Below are positions 38,964 through 52,923 of a stretch of 64,000 nt of DNA, piece by piece. Position numbers and translations under genes: made by a program. Under the pieces are notes generated by a model that saw only the letters and a program-made list of their open reading frames with translations, was not told where the DNA came from and searched no databases. The stretch comes from Bugula neritina (Eukaryota; Bryozoa; Gymnolaemata; Cheilostomatida; Bugulidae): NCBI GenBank assembly GCA_964035545.1, contig OZ037767.1, positions 20,438,628 to 20,502,627 on the forward strand. Reading direction: 5' to 3'. The first letter of the stretch is position 1. Each line of letters starts with the position of its first letter.

Positions 38964-39200
38964 TTTCAATTTTTTATACTGGTTTATTTTATTGCTGTTG
39001 ATATTAAATCACAAATATTTAATTCTTAACATTATTTTTACAAATCAAAATATATCAAATCTAAATAATAACACAACGTTATAGAGTATAGACTCTAAAC
39101 AACTTATTTTATGTTGGTTATTCTTTTCTATTATTTGCTGGCCAGAGGTCTGTTTTTATAATATTTTTCAATGAAAACGTGTACATTTAAATACAGAAGT

Positions 39201-39220
39201 TTTATTAAATAAAGAATAAA
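39201..39220. promoter_or_regulatory. Two-way polyadenylation signal of PIGV and WDR6
   Basis: The stretch tttattaaataaagaataaa holds AATAAA for PIGV on the + strand (39208-39213 and 39215-39220) and, overlapping it, AATAAA for WDR6 on the - strand (39206-39201). It lies 245 bases past the PIGV stop and 199 bases past the WDR6 stop. Confidence 0.6.
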
Positions 39221-39404
39221 AATATTAGAACACTCTTTTGACAAGAAACGCACACCTTAAGAGTGCTATTAGTAAGTGTTTCTAGGTGCTTGCATGCTAG
39301 GAACAGTCCATATGTATGACCCCATGTGCGATCTGTAACCTCTGTGTATTGACCTGTGACCTCTGTGTGTGTGACCTTAGCATGTGAACCCCTTCATAGC
39401 ACCT

Positions 39405-42400
39405 TTACATGTGACTTCTTCTGAACATTACTAGGCCTTCCCCACCAACAACTAGCAAATCTCTGCAAAGTGAAACAGTATTGTTACATAATGCATGCAA
39501 ACGACTATACTGCTACTATTAGTGTGTGTATATGTATATATGTATGTATAATATGTTATACACGTATACATGTTTAATACTAACAACTTCCATTTACCTA
39601 TAACAGCATAGGGTACTGACGTCTGCAACTGAAACAAACTTTGAAGACTCAACACTCCACTCTTTGTCATCACTGGGACTTGCCCGTGACCACATGTGCA
39701 GACGTTGGTCAATAGAGACTGATACGAATGTATCTGCGGTCAGTGATTGGATACCTTCAACGAAGAGCATAGATAGTTTGGAGAAACGTTTGCATGTAAT
39801 GGCAGAGAAGTAAGTTTTTAGTGACATGAAACATGCTATGCAAAGCTGAACAAAATACTAAATAGTTATTCAATTTCAATAAGAACAGAATTATGTGGAA
39901 TGGAAAGTATGCAGCATTGAGGAGCTGCACCAGATGTGAGGTAGGAGTGGTACAAAGACTCGGCGTCTGGTAACACATACTAGCTGCCTAATACAACCAC
40001 TAGAAAATATTGCTCTTCCGTCACTTTGATCAGCACGATCTATAAATCTTGAGCTTTTCAATAAAACCGAAACAAATGACAGAAAGGAGTGAGGGGTAAA
40101 AAGTGTCAAAGGTTTTACAGGTATAAACATCAAGGTGAAAAAGTGTCATAAAGGTGTCCAAGGTAGTGTCAATAAAGCAAGCTTGATAAATATATACTCA
40201 ATCAGTATCAAACATTCCATCAATCCCCAGTATTCAATTAGCACCTAATGATAATAATTACACAATGGTGATGAATATATAATGGTATAGTAGCGTACCA
40301 GTGATCTGGGCGGAGTGCTGGTGATTATGTTTTAGTGATGTCACTTCCTTTGTCTGCAAGTCAACACTCGACACGGTAACACAGTTATCATCACCGCCGG
40401 AACAAATTGTCAAAGTATTTTCAGTGTAGCACTGGGCACTGACAGCATTCACACCTGATTGGTGGACAGATATCTGCATGAAGGGCTCTCTGAGAGTAAC
40501 ATTGAAACTGCTTTTGTTAACGGAAACCTTCTTTCTAGCCGTCATCTGTGAGAGATTACTGCTTATACTATTCAGTATCTTCGTAAAGTCTATCAGTATG
40601 ATATGCCCATCAGTTGCCCCACTAATAAGTAGTGTTAAATCAGAACTAACAGGAACACAGTCTAGTGTTAGCAAACAATGCGTATGTTCGTATATAAAGT
40701 CTGTAACAAGGTGTAGGAGATGTGTTCCCTCATCATATAGAATAAACCTGGAAAAACATTAGCATAGAACAAGTCAGAATTACAACATTAGAGCTGTGAG
40801 CAAATCGGTTAGATTAATTGTGAAATATATTTGAAATTGAAAGCAGATATAACAGATGCAAAGAGGCTGGAAAATGAGAGCTTTGATCAGTTATGAGTCG
40901 TCAATTCATTAGCTAATGAAATGAGTGCATCAATATATTTATTTTCTAACACTGTCATTGCATAATATCGAGTAGATAAAAGAAGTGTTTGAATAAAATA
41001 AAAGAGCCCATCTTGTCATAGAAAACGCAATCTCGTTTTATAATACTTTTTAGAAACTAAGCATTTGACATAAAAATTTACATGAGAATATAAAATTCCA
41101 GTTTTCATTAAGAAATATTATTTCTGTTCGTTTATCTTTAAAGTTCGCATGTATTATGTAATATAACAAAGCAATTCTACTCACTTTATAGTACCATCTG
41201 AACAAGCCGCACTTATAAGGTGTGTGTAGTGTCTCAGAGGATGTGATGTAACGGCCATGATTCTCACATCTGCTTCTTCAGAGTTATCATCTCTTGACTG
41301 TCTTCTGAACATAGAGACACCCTTAGTCACGTTCATTGAGCTCTTAACTGCACCAGTGACCTCTCCGTCTGCATCTGTTAGGAAAAGAGAAATTACACAG
41401 CTACATAGTAGCAGAAATATAAACAGCTGTGTTTCAGACTTGGGTTTTTTATCTGACATCAGCTCTTGATGTCCCTAGCTAGCAGCGCAAGTAACTGATT
41501 GGCTAATAAAATAACTAACAGATGCAAGTCTGCTGAAGTTAGCAATGCAAGAAAGAATCTATTTATTGAATTTGTAATCTAATTTTTCCTAGACTTATAC
41601 AAACTCACCATCCCTGTGAGAAAACCCCTGATGAAAAGGGTTTTTTTAAGCATGCTTAAGACTTATATTCATATGTGGCACAGGAGTAATTATGACTGGA
41701 TGCTCTTCCTAACATCACCAATGGCGTTTACTAATGATCTAACCTTAAAGACCTTGACTGCTTCCTTTAGACTTATAAACTAACAAAATAAAATATCTAA
41801 TATCTAAAGAAATATCAAAAATAAGAGCAGACAATCCTCAGAGTAGAAGAAATAGAAGCTTACCACATGCCAGAACAGAGACAAGGAGTTGTGCCCTCCC
41901 TCCCCCAGAGAACACTATGACATCATCATTACTAGCCAGGCTAGGGGTAAGAGTTAGACACTTGGCATTAGAGATGTGCACCAGTGTGCTACACCTAGTC
42001 TTCAGAGCAGCTTCTCGCTCAGGTGAGAAGGCAGCATTGACTATCTCACAGACGATCACATGGCCGTCATCTGCTGACGTCACCAGGAAGTCCCGACCGC
42101 GCATAGAAAATATCCGACAGTCAGTGATCTTCCCACTGTGGTGCTCTGCCTGTAATATGAAACATGGAGATTTCGAAAAAGCCTGGTCGAGTTACTTGAC
42201 ATCAATCAGAGAAACAAGCTTTTAGTTCATATCTTAAGAACTCTGCCGTCATGTGTACACAAGCATAACAAAAATACAACTAAATAGATGAATATTTTGG
42301 TTTAGTTGGATTAAACTGAAGTGTATGTTACCCACCACTAGCCTGGTGCAGGGTAGAGCAGCTGCCTTTGATGCAAGATTTGTAGTTTTATCCTTGATGT

Positions 42401-45400
42401 AAGCAAAGTAGTGACAACCTTCAGCCTGTGAGAAGGCCCAGCTTCTGTGCCCACCCCCGCAGTCTAGCCTCAGTACCACTTGGTCTGCGAGCAGATCATA
42501 CAGCAGCACTTCAGTCTACAAATACTCTGCAGTATAGTTTATTGTGACCTGCTTTAGGCTTTTTGGGCCCAAAATGCAACATATTACTTCACTAGCAGAT
42601 AACACGGCACAAAATATTGCACTGCGATACTTAAATTTTTATTTAACAAATTTTTCTAACATATTTATCTATTTGTTGTAGAATAATAACTTAGGATATT
42701 ATGTGAAAGACTACACACATTGTGAAAGACGATGAGCTTTGCGTTGCCATCTCCTTCAGGTAGTAACTTCGCTATCCAATCAAACTGCTTCGAGACCTGA
42801 AATCGGTATTCAGCATAGAATAAAATACATGTGCATTGTATATGTATACATGTATGTGTAGTATACAGTATGTATAATAATATACAGTATGTATAGTATA
42901 CAGTATGTATAGCATACATACTGTATACTCCACATACTGTATAGTATACAGTATGTATAGTATACATACTGTATACTCCACATACTGTATAGTATACAGT
43001 ATGTATAGTATACAGTATGTATAGTATACAGGATATTATAAGTTTACACATGCTAAGAATTTTGTCTCAATCAAGCCTATGAGAAGATAACTTGGTGATC
43101 AATAAATCAAGATTGACTCATATTAGTTCTGTCACACTAGTTTACTGATTCAACAACCTTAGTGAGAAAAATATAAACATTCAACATTTGACTATGATAT
43201 AATAACATTTTCTTTTAAAATAAGTTATTTAACAAAATTAAATTCTACACACCAACAGCTTGCCTCTTGAGATATAATATTTTCAATGGCATTTAAGGTA
43301 TAAGTTGACACTAGGATGTAAACTTGTTTTATGATGCCAGTTAATGTTCCTTTGCTGCGCAGTATTAACAGGGTTGGGGTCAATTACATATGAACGTAAT
43401 TAATTGCAATTACAATTACATGGGAATTTTTCAATTACAATTATAATAACAGTTGAAATAAATGTAAATAATTGCAATTACAATTACATGGTAATGTAAT
43501 TAATTACAAATACAATTACTTTTTTCTCACAAGAGACAAAAAAATATAATCTCACTTCTGTAGTCCAACTATTTTGACATCTGAAAACCTTCTTTGTTCT
43601 CAACAGTAACGAATAGGGTGATAAATATGACATTAAATTAATCTGAACTTTTTATTAAACAGTAGGCAAGGCAGGAAAATATGAATTTTATAAGATTTAA
43701 AAATTTGAAGTAATAGTTATGTAATTATTAAGTGATTGTGAAGTTCAATTACATTAGCAATGTAATTAATTACAATTTTATACATCAATTACAAATTACA
43801 TTCAATTACTTGAGAAAATGTAATTAATTACAACTAATTACAATTACCCCAACCCTGGCAGTATATAATATGATATTAGTATGTAACGAGAACTTTTTAA
43901 AGCAAAAAAAATGTTCCCACACCGGGAATCGAACCCGGGCCGCCTGGGTGAAAACCAGGAATCCTAACCCCTAGACCATATGGGAATACATAAGAGCAAG
44001 GAGGCTAATTTATGTACCATTTGCTAACTACACTCCGATGCTGACTACTAGGTTGCATAGCCAATACATTTTCGCATTTATTGACTCGCTGACCTGCGGA
44101 TTCTCTGAACAAATTGGTAATGATTTAATTGGCTTGAAAGCTACAATTCATGATCATTTGTTGCAAATATTTAAATTTTAGACTTTTTCTTCACATTCAA
44201 TTGGAGTCCAAAAATATTTAGTTAGGTTATTTTTTATACAAAATCATTAACAATAAGCTAAATAATTACATACAGTAGATTCAGTGCTATTAAAAAGTCT
44301 CATAGATATTTTGATTTAATTACTATTCATGTTACATTTCTAGTATGTAACAGTATAAATATAATGTGGAGTTATTATTTGTTCAGACTAAATAGTTATT
44401 GTTTAATGTTTAATTTTTTAAACATTCCGAACCTATTTAATTTGTATAAGGGTCAATTTGCTGAATTTAGTACTCAGTCGAAATTTTCAGTAATCAGCTA
44501 TCAATCACAATTTAGCTGCTAATGTATATGGGTTTTTGCCCTAAACTAATGAAAATTTAATAAAATGCAACTAAATAATGAAGATACTTTTAAATTTTGC
44601 TTAATTGCTATGTTTATTCCCAATTATTTAGTTCATTTGAATTTGCAGACTGTCACTGTTTTTTCCGTGAAAACACTACGTAACATTGCTGTATGGAAAC
44701 ACTACGTAACATTGCTACATGGAACCACTACGTAACATTGCTACATGGAACCACTACGTAACATTGCTGTATGGAAACACTACGTAACATTGCTGCGTGA
44801 AAACAATAATGTATTTCTAACCTTCTACTGACCTTGAACTGGGAGCAGTTGACAAGTTGGCTGTTAGTTATTGACCACTTGTTATAGAACCCATCTCTGC
44901 CCACAGTATGGATGTAGTTGGAGAAGAAATGTATGTCCGTAAGTCCACCTTTGCCATGTGTTTTACCGAGAGAGCAAGTTGGTAAAGTGGCAAGACTGGT
45001 GGTCTCAGTGATCTACAGCACACAATTGATGGTAAATGTACAGTATAATACATTGTAATATACTAATATGTAGTATTAGATAACATTATATATGGTATAA
45101 TAAAGGAATACATGTCATATGGAACATTTGAGTATATCAGGGAATGCTGAGTTAATAAAAACTTTGAAAAACCTAAGCAAACCCTTTTTTAGCTTTTAAA
45201 ATGTTCAGCTTTGTCAAAGGAAGGTAAAAAATGGTAATAAATATTCAAACCTGCACACACTCCAGCTTGTAGCTAGTTTCACAACTATACCTAAGTACTA
45301 CCTCTTTTGTGTCGCAACTATACCAATCTCATTCACTAGTGTCAGAAACTATGTTAGCAACAAAAGTTCAACATAAAGCGCATTATAAAAAATACTAGCC

Positions 45401-48400
45401 GGTGAAAAACCTATACAAGCTTATCCTTGGATCATCTTGGCTATCCAACCGGAATTGACTTTTTACCTCATGTTGATCAAATGAACAAGTGTAGACTAAA
45501 GTTGAATGATTAGACTAAGTTCTACGTTTGAATTAATAGTCTGAAAGGTGTTAAAACCCACCCGCTCTTCACTGACATACAAGTGCAGAGACCCGACCAT
45601 GTCCGCACACACCAGGTAGCGGAGATCATCTCCATAAGCTAGACATGCAGCCGTCACAAACCGCTGTTTACTCTTCGGGAGATGGTACTTGCCCATAAGT
45701 GATACGGACAAAGCGCTTGCCCCTAAGGCTACTTCGTGCAAAGTCTAGAAAAGTAGTAACACATTGTTTCTATATCCCTGCATTTGACATACAGGTTATA
45801 TATCAGATAAGACAAAGGTTGTATCCAGCAACAACTAGAAGTAGCGCAGCATTACAGTTATGTAATAAGTTCAGTAAAACTAGCATCAACAGTTTAAAAG
45901 TGGAGGCAAATAGGAGGAAAACAAAAGGTTTTAGCTGTACAGATGTGAGCAATATAGAGGTATTCTGAGACAAACTACGGGGTGTTTTAATGGTTAGCTG
46001 CAGAAGAATGGAGTAAACTATATTAACCCAGTAGCAGTAAACAGGTATGGAATACTGGAATAAGTTGTTAGTGTGGTGACACAGTATTACTACTACCTAC
46101 CATCTCACCGTTAGTGTCCGTAACCAAAAGAAGAGGCGATGACAATGGGCTCGCATCAAACAACCACGTCACACTCATGACCTTGCCAGTACACATGTCA
46201 AGGTCATTGACGGCTACAAGGGTATGGCATTTGTAAGGAAATGGTGAAATATACTAAGAAATGACCGAAGAAAACAGGAAATGCAACACCAACTTAACTA
46301 AATATCTTAGAATACTACCTTCAACCACGAGGTCATGACTAACAAGTATTAGCCTAAGAACTCCGCCTGCACTGCCCAAAGCAATGAGGGCTTTGTCTGA
46401 TGCAGCCCATGTGCTGCTCATCACAGTGTAGCCTTTGAACCTGCCATCAGTTAGCAGCTCACACAACTTGCTGCCCTGAAACAACGCATTGTGTCTCTTA
46501 CTAGAGAGTCTAAGATGTGAAAATATGGCAAATTGAAAAGTGAGATGAAAAGGAAGTTAATATAATAGTTCTGTTGATTTATTTTCCATAAAATAAAGGA
46601 AATATAAAGTATTTATAATAATTCTCATGTTTATAAAAGAATTTATCGTCACTTTTTCAAAAGTAATACAATTTCTTAGTAATGAAATTTGAATACCTAC
46701 ACTCTAGATATATGGAGTCTAGCTTTCTAACAATACATTTAGTAATCTTTTTGTAGAAACTAAAACCATCAACACTAAACCAGCAATGTTACCAACAATC
46801 TATTGGAGGAAAGCATAGGTTCAAATTTATCTGGTTTCCTACAATGTATCTGGCAATTAGCAACTTATCTAGCAACTGACAACGTATCTAGCAATTGACA
46901 ATGTATCTACATTGGCGTGTAGTCATTCACCTGTGCGAGATGACGAGCAAGCAGGCATCCTTGATCAGTCATCATGAAACAGCTACTTCCTGTGATACAG
47001 ATGGTTCGGGGAAAGTCCTTGACCTCAACAGCATCAACTTGCTCTCTAACTATAGACTCAGAACTGTCTTCAGCATGCAGTAGTTGTAATAATTCCCATG
47101 ATTTCACGCTCATATCACCACCACATGTTACCTGCATACAAGATTACAGAGCTATTCGAGCATGTAGAATAGTAATCTTCATTACAACATCAAACATCAA
47201 TGATGAGGCAGTGGTGGACACCTAGCATGTTCACACAGTGCAAATACAGTCCAGGTTATTTGTAATGTCAGCAAGGGCATCAAAGCATGTTAGCTCTTAG
47301 GTCAGCAGATGAACACAAAGGCTGTGATTATACGAGTTTATTTTCAACATCGTAGGAGTTATCATACCCAACTGTAAAGGAAACACGTTGCAAACCTTAC
47401 AACACAATAACATGATGCAATAGTTGCAGAAGTCATTCAACTTATTGCCACCTTGAAGGTTAAACACAGAAAACCATCAACTTTTGATGAAACAAAACTG
47501 CTATCTGAATCCTAAACTTATATGCCAGTATAATTTCTGTTTTTGTATATAATAATGAGGAGGAATGATTTTAACGAGCTATTTAACTATTTATCAGAAC
47601 ATCAATGGCAACATAATTAATCAATATAACAATTGATTTACAAATGTGATAATATTATGTAGCATCGTCCAGTATGTTGAGAATAAGTCATTTGAACTAA
47701 GTCTTTGTTGCTAAAGATTTACACAGAGCTACATGAAATTCTTACCACATAGCTACCATATACCAACTATATAATTACTAACTATATACTTACTAATTAT
47801 ATACTTACTTATTACATACTTACACATTCTTGTATATATACTTACCAGATATTTATGACTGACTGCCATGCACCAAATGTTCTTTCTCTAATAAAAAATA
47901 TAATACTTACGTGACAAGATGTAGAAACAACACAGATGGTCGATAAGAATTGTATGTGTGAGAAGATGCACAGCATTTCTACTCTAATTTAGCCTCAGCC
48001 ACATAACTGGCAGTCAGTTATCTTTCTGTTTATATTAAACTTTATAATTCTGAAGAGACGGAACAAGAAAAAATATGTTAACACCACAGTCTAGTAAAAC
48101 ATAGTCCTTGTACCATAACAAAGCAGGCATAAAAGGTTGTCAGAGCGAACTCTGTTCTCAATCTACACATTCTAGAGCTAGTTCGCAGCCTACATTTGCC
48201 GGGTTAGCTGGGTAATGCAGTGAACAGAGAACGGTAGGTGGGAAAACTATTAACTATCTCAAACAACAAGCTTTATAGGACAGAGGTCAACTTAGAAAGG
48301 TCTTACATACTTTATGAGCCTTGATCTTCTTGCGTATAGAACCATCTACATTCCAGACTAAGATGTTTGCATCCTAAAAATATTAATAACCAGTAAACTG

Positions 48401-50262
48401 GTGGTGAAGCAGAGACTACATCATACTGACACTAAAACATTAAGATCCGACGCGAGAATATAAAGCTTGAAAGAATACTCTGGCATGCTGCAGTTGCCGG
48501 ATGTGTCAGTTTAGAGAGCAAGGAAACACATTTGGTTGCAGGTAAAATTGTCTAGCTAAAAATATTACCAATTCATGATTATATTCCAGCTGAGGTGAAA
48601 GAAGAAAAAACTAAAAGATTATTGGCTATGCTTTGTAGACTTTATTATATAACTACACTGTCTACAAAGCTATTGTGTAATAAGAAACAGTCTTAAGCAC
48701 AGATGAAGAACAGTGTTTCTCTAAATACAGTTAAATGTGACTGATAGAAGATCGACAAAATAAGCCTCAAATTCTGGAAGTAGAACGAGTATACTGTGTA
48801 CCTCCCCAATACTGATGACAGTTTTGTGGTCCAGAATAATGGCAGCCCATACTCGAGAGGTATGACCATGACACACAGAGAGTAGCTGGAACTTTGCGTC
48901 ACGCCATGTTCTAGCACCATTAACCGTGAAGTCATAACGCCAAATATGCACAGTGCGGTCATCAGATACGGAAGATACTAGTTGGGAGTCATACTCTATA
49001 TTTATATCAAAGATAACACCCTGAAACAAAATAAAGTTCATTTACAACAGCAGCGTGGATACTTCTCTGTGATATGCTAGATTATCTGTAGAAATGATGA
49101 ATATAAAATCACTGACTTTGTGTCCTTTGAGAATGTGCAGAATGGAAGGTGTGGTTGGCTCAGCACATTGAGCTCTATTCCATATAATAATATCATTGAA
49201 TACAGTGCCGGCAGCTACATAAACATCTGCAGCACTCTTTATCACCTTCTTATCACAAGAGTATAAAAGTTTAGCAGAATATCTTGACAAGACAGTTAAA
49301 GGATTCAAACAAATAATGTGGGAAACTGATTTAATGTAGAGTGAAGTCACTTAATAATGGTTAAAATGGGAAACAAATTCATAATAACAAGATGAAAAAA
49401 GAAATCAATTAGTTCCAAGAGTATGTAACATTTTCTGCTCCGTTAAAACACATCATCGTCAATTAAAGACATTTGTTTTATCCAATCACGTAAAAGGATA
49501 CAGGATACAATTGATGCTGGACCGATGTACTTCTACCACAGAGCCCGTGGAGGCACAGGCAATACACAGGACGTTGTGTGCCGTCACAAAGGCATATCTA
49601 GATGAGTCAGAAAACCACACAAGGTCCAGTATCCAGTCAGAAAACTCGATTAAAGGCACTTCTACCCTGCAAAAGGAGTTTGAAGTACCATTGACTACTG
49701 TATATAGAGAAATGTGATGGGAATATTTCACGGAAATTTAAAAAAAACTCACTTTATCTGTTTTTCATCTTCTACAGAAAGTTTTAAAATGGACACAGAC
49801 TTTTGACCAAATACAGCAATAATATCTCCATTTCCTAAAAGTAAATTCAACACAAAATGTTCCAATAAGATGAGCAGACAAATATCTTTCACGTGGTTCA
49901 TACAATAAACAGTGTGCTCAAGAATACCTTGTCGAAATCCATGAGCAACCCGGCCATGGAGAACATCACTTTTACACTCAAAGCTCCATTTTCCTGTCCC
50001 TATACTGTACAAACAAACCTCTGACCCAGTACCTAAAATACATAACTAAACAATATATTAGAGTCAATTATGAATGATCAATATCTATAAAAGCAAAAAC
50101 TAAAAGCAAGTGAATCAAAATTAGAATGTTTAAAACAACAAATGATTTAACGATTTAACAATTACCAAGTAGAAGGTACTGGTGACTCAGATCAGCTGCC
50201 AACTCAACCAGTAAGGCAGCTGTGACTCGTTGTACAGAACATATGGCTTTATATTGAGACAT
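39405..50262 (-). CDS. WDR6: WD repeat-containing protein 6 (tRNA 2'-O-methylation cofactor)
   Basis: Twenty exons, 50262-50166, 50032-49928, 49834-49753, 49666-49502, 49282-49117, 49020-48802, 48373-48311, 47887-47846, 47131-46931, 46475-46319, 46213-46101, 45744-45562, 45012-44833, 42796-42719, 42515-42336, 42149-41864, 41374-41185, 40747-40299, 39754-39598 and 39462-39405, join in phase to 1056 residues; human has 1121. WDR6 (yeast Trm734/Rtt10) is a multi-propeller scaffold. It partners FTSJ1/Trm7 for 2'-O-methylation of tRNA wobble position 34. WD motifs include SSVSDDRTVHIWRYD, GHTSRVWAA, CGGGHRSWAFSQAEG, GDDNCVTV and TFVSVSIDQRLHMW near the C-terminus, collinear with human. The start is the only in-frame ATG before the first blade, but an untranslated exon may lie upstream. 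The largest intron (44832-42797) holds a tRNA gene and a MITE. Confidence 0.93.
42858..43031. repeat. Palindromic tandem repeat (gtatacagtatgtatagtat)
   Basis: Overlapping copies of gtatacagtatgtatagtat alternate with their reverse complement (catactgtatactccacat), so the array is self-complementary at several scales. It begins about 60 bases upstream of WDR6 exon 42796-42719, inside the intron. Confidence 0.85.
43369..43857. mobile_element. hAT-type MITE, copy 2
   Basis: 489 bases with inverted ends CAGGGTTGGGGT ... ACCCCAACCCTG, followed inward by aattac/gtaatt words. The interior is the reverse complement of copy 1 and carries no transposase. Flanks gcagtatt (two bases from the left end) and gcagtata (right) resemble an 8-bp duplication with two extra bases. 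It lies in the WDR6 intron, 56 bases from the tRNA gene. Confidence 0.8.
43914..43985 (-). tRNA. tRNA-Glu (anticodon UUC)
   Basis: 72 bases with no intron. The acceptor stem is TCCCATA/TGTGGGA (one T-G pair), with discriminator A. The anticodon arm CCTGGTTTTCACCCAGG shows TTC. The variable loop is short. The T arm CCGGGTTCGATTCCCGG contains a perfect B box, GGTTCGATTCC. The A-box region is TGGTCTAGGGGT. A T7 run follows within 5 bases on the transcribed strand, a good Pol III terminator. It sits in an intron of WDR6 on the same strand. CCA is not encoded, as expected in animals. Confidence 0.97.
44667..44805. repeat. 26-bp tandem repeat in a WDR6 intron
   Basis: Five copies of a 26-bp unit (aaacactacgtaacattgct plus six variable bases) end about 28 bases before the donor side of exon 45012-44833. 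Each unit contains the palindrome tacgta. Confidence 0.9.
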
Positions 50263-51359
50263 TACTCCCTTCAAGTCTTCATTACATTCGATCTACTGGT
50301 GAATTGTGTACCTACAACTTGACAAAAAAGTACCTGATTAGTTTAAGTCTTAAGTTTGATGTGATTAAAATAGAAAATATAAATAAACTATTAAATTAAT
50401 GAGGCAACACTAACAAAAACTAATTATCAATTATAAGATACCATGTTTTAAATTTAACATATTGCTTTGCAGTACAGTTGATGTGTATTCTAATCAACAT
50501 TTCTTTAAAATAATTTAGCGATAGAACACAAGAATAACGAGCAAAAACTAGCAAAACAGCAAACTTTTTTTATTTGCATTTGATTTTAATATAATTATTT
50601 ATTTTGATTTCTAGTGAGTTTACACCACTATTCACCACTCCAATAATTTCATGCTAAAAGTAAAGTAAACCATAGTAATTGCTATTTACTGTTAGTATTA
50701 TTATTAGTATAAGTATTAGTTTGAGTTTCACATTCCTCAGGATGAGGCTCAGCTTGAGCTTCAGGTTGAGGCTGGCCTTGCTTATTCTTAGTCTTACTCT
50801 TACCAATTAAAATTATGATTACTACATGCAAACATTCAATACAATTATATATTCAGTTTTACATAAACTTGAAAATATTGCCATTAGAAAATATAAGTAA
50901 ATAAAACATTAATTACAAGGCCTAAGGGCAAAGGTACATTCGTTGTCATTTGAATTTCACTTTTCATGTGCGAACTCGAATAGGAAATTGTGTATATAAA
51001 AAAGAAATGGAAAAGTAAGAGGTAGCCTAAATACCACAAAAGAAGATTTGCATATGAGGAAAAAAAGACATTTCGTTTCGATATAGGAGTTATGCCACCA
51101 AAACTAAGAAGTTTGTGATAGAGGGTCTAATTTAGCCAATAGGCCGAAAAAAGAATACAATAGTACAGCTTGCGAAAAACTGAACGCGCGGCGGCCATTG
51201 TTATCCACAACTCACAAGCATTACCTATAGTATTTCTATTTGACTTTTACTAATGATTTAGTTAACGATTCTTATTTACAAATACATTTAGTTTAAGTTT
51301 TATTCATATTGTTTCACTGATTAGCGATTTAGTTTTGTTTTTTTTTGCGATTACATTTT

Positions 51360-51720
51360 GATTTGGTTTTAATTCATACTGATAGTGAGTAATGATAGTC
51401 ATACTCATAGTGATAGTGAATAGTCTAAGTCATAGTGATACTGATAGTGTGATACTGATGGTGATAGTGATACTCATACTGATACTCATAGTCAATGTCA
51501 TACCCATAGTGATAGTGATTGTCATAGTGATAGTGACTAAGCAGTAAGTAATAGTGACAGTCACCCATAAGTATGTATCAGTATGGTAGTGACTCAGACT
51601 GTCACTGAGACTGTGATACTCATACGGATAGTCTCACTCTCAGTCTGATACTCTAACTCAATCTCATACTCTTACTGAATCTGATACTGCAAGTGCGACG
51701 CCGACTGCATAGCCGTAAGC
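51360..51720. repeat. Degenerate hexanucleotide repeat (atagtg/atactc)
   Basis: A run of six-base words, atagtg, atactg, atactc and atagtc, recurs in register with frequent substitutions (for example catagtgatagtgatagtca). It is too diverged to be a simple microsatellite and has no open frame of note. Confidence 0.8.
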
Positions 51721-52923
51721 CATAACTTATACTAAGTAATTAGTAAATACTTATACTTTATACTTATAGTTATAGTTATAATTATAGTTCTTATCATTAA
51801 ATATAAGTTACATTTTGATTTAGTTTGACTTTTAGTAAATTAGCTATCATTTTGATTTTAAATTTTTACTTACTCGTACTCTTAGTAAAATTCAAATTAT
51901 GTTTTAAGTTCAACTTTTAGTTGTACTCAGTGAAACTTTTGCTTGAAGTTGAACTTTTGCAATTTTGGTTTTTAAATCTTTTAATTAAAATAATAATCAT
52001 AATATATAATTCAAATTGTTAAATGAATTATAATAAACTTGAACTAAGTTTTACTTTTGGAACTAGAATTTAAATTTTATTTCAAGTTTTTTCTTGATGT
52101 TGAACGTTTACAAATACTTTTACATTAGACTCCAGTTATTAACTTATCAGTTATTTGGTTATAGTTTAAGTTATTATTATTAGTTATTTCGTTTTACTGG
52201 CTTGGGTTAGCCTTCAGAAATTTGCATACAGTTATTAGACATGGTTTTTAGTCATACTAGTAGTGGTTAATACTTGATAAATATTTACTGCTTCAGTTTT
52301 GATTCAATTAAGTCAATGTAATATTATTAATATAAAGAATCGAAGTGAAATTTAATTTAATTTTACAGTAATATGTAATAAATTCAAATAATTAAAATCC
52401 ATTGATAGTTTCACTATCTGAATCTCGCAATGTTTATAGTTTTGCGGCTGTCATTCATTTTTTAACCAACCAATGTGCTAAAATTGGTGACTTACCCACA
52501 GTTTTAGATCTAGTTTATAAGGTCAAATAAAAGTTTAGGTACTAATTCAATATCATCATGGGCATGGTGATACTTACCAGTTGACTTCTTGATACCACAT
52601 TCGTTGCAGTTATTTTTGTTAACAATATAAATGAGGTTTTATTAACATTCATCTGATTTACAGTAAGCAGGAAATGAAAATAGCTTCTTACATGTTTTGT
52701 TTCGGAGCTTGCGAAGGCCCTGTTTTTATACCATTTAGCGTTTGCCCAGTCATTGCAGGTCTAGTTAAGCACTTGTTAAATTATCACACTGTATCAATAT
52801 TTGGAGAAGTAGGCTTGCAATCAAGATCATTGTATTAAAAGAGAAGTTGTTGGATGTGTATTTGAAATATTTGTTTACTTCCTCACACATTTTCATTTTG
52901 ATGACTTTTCATTGCCAACTTTT

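Noticed and set aside
42665-43051. Tyr/Ile/Val-rich minus-strand open frame
   Set aside because: It is translation of the palindromic repeat running into WDR6 exon 42796-42719; only that exon is real.
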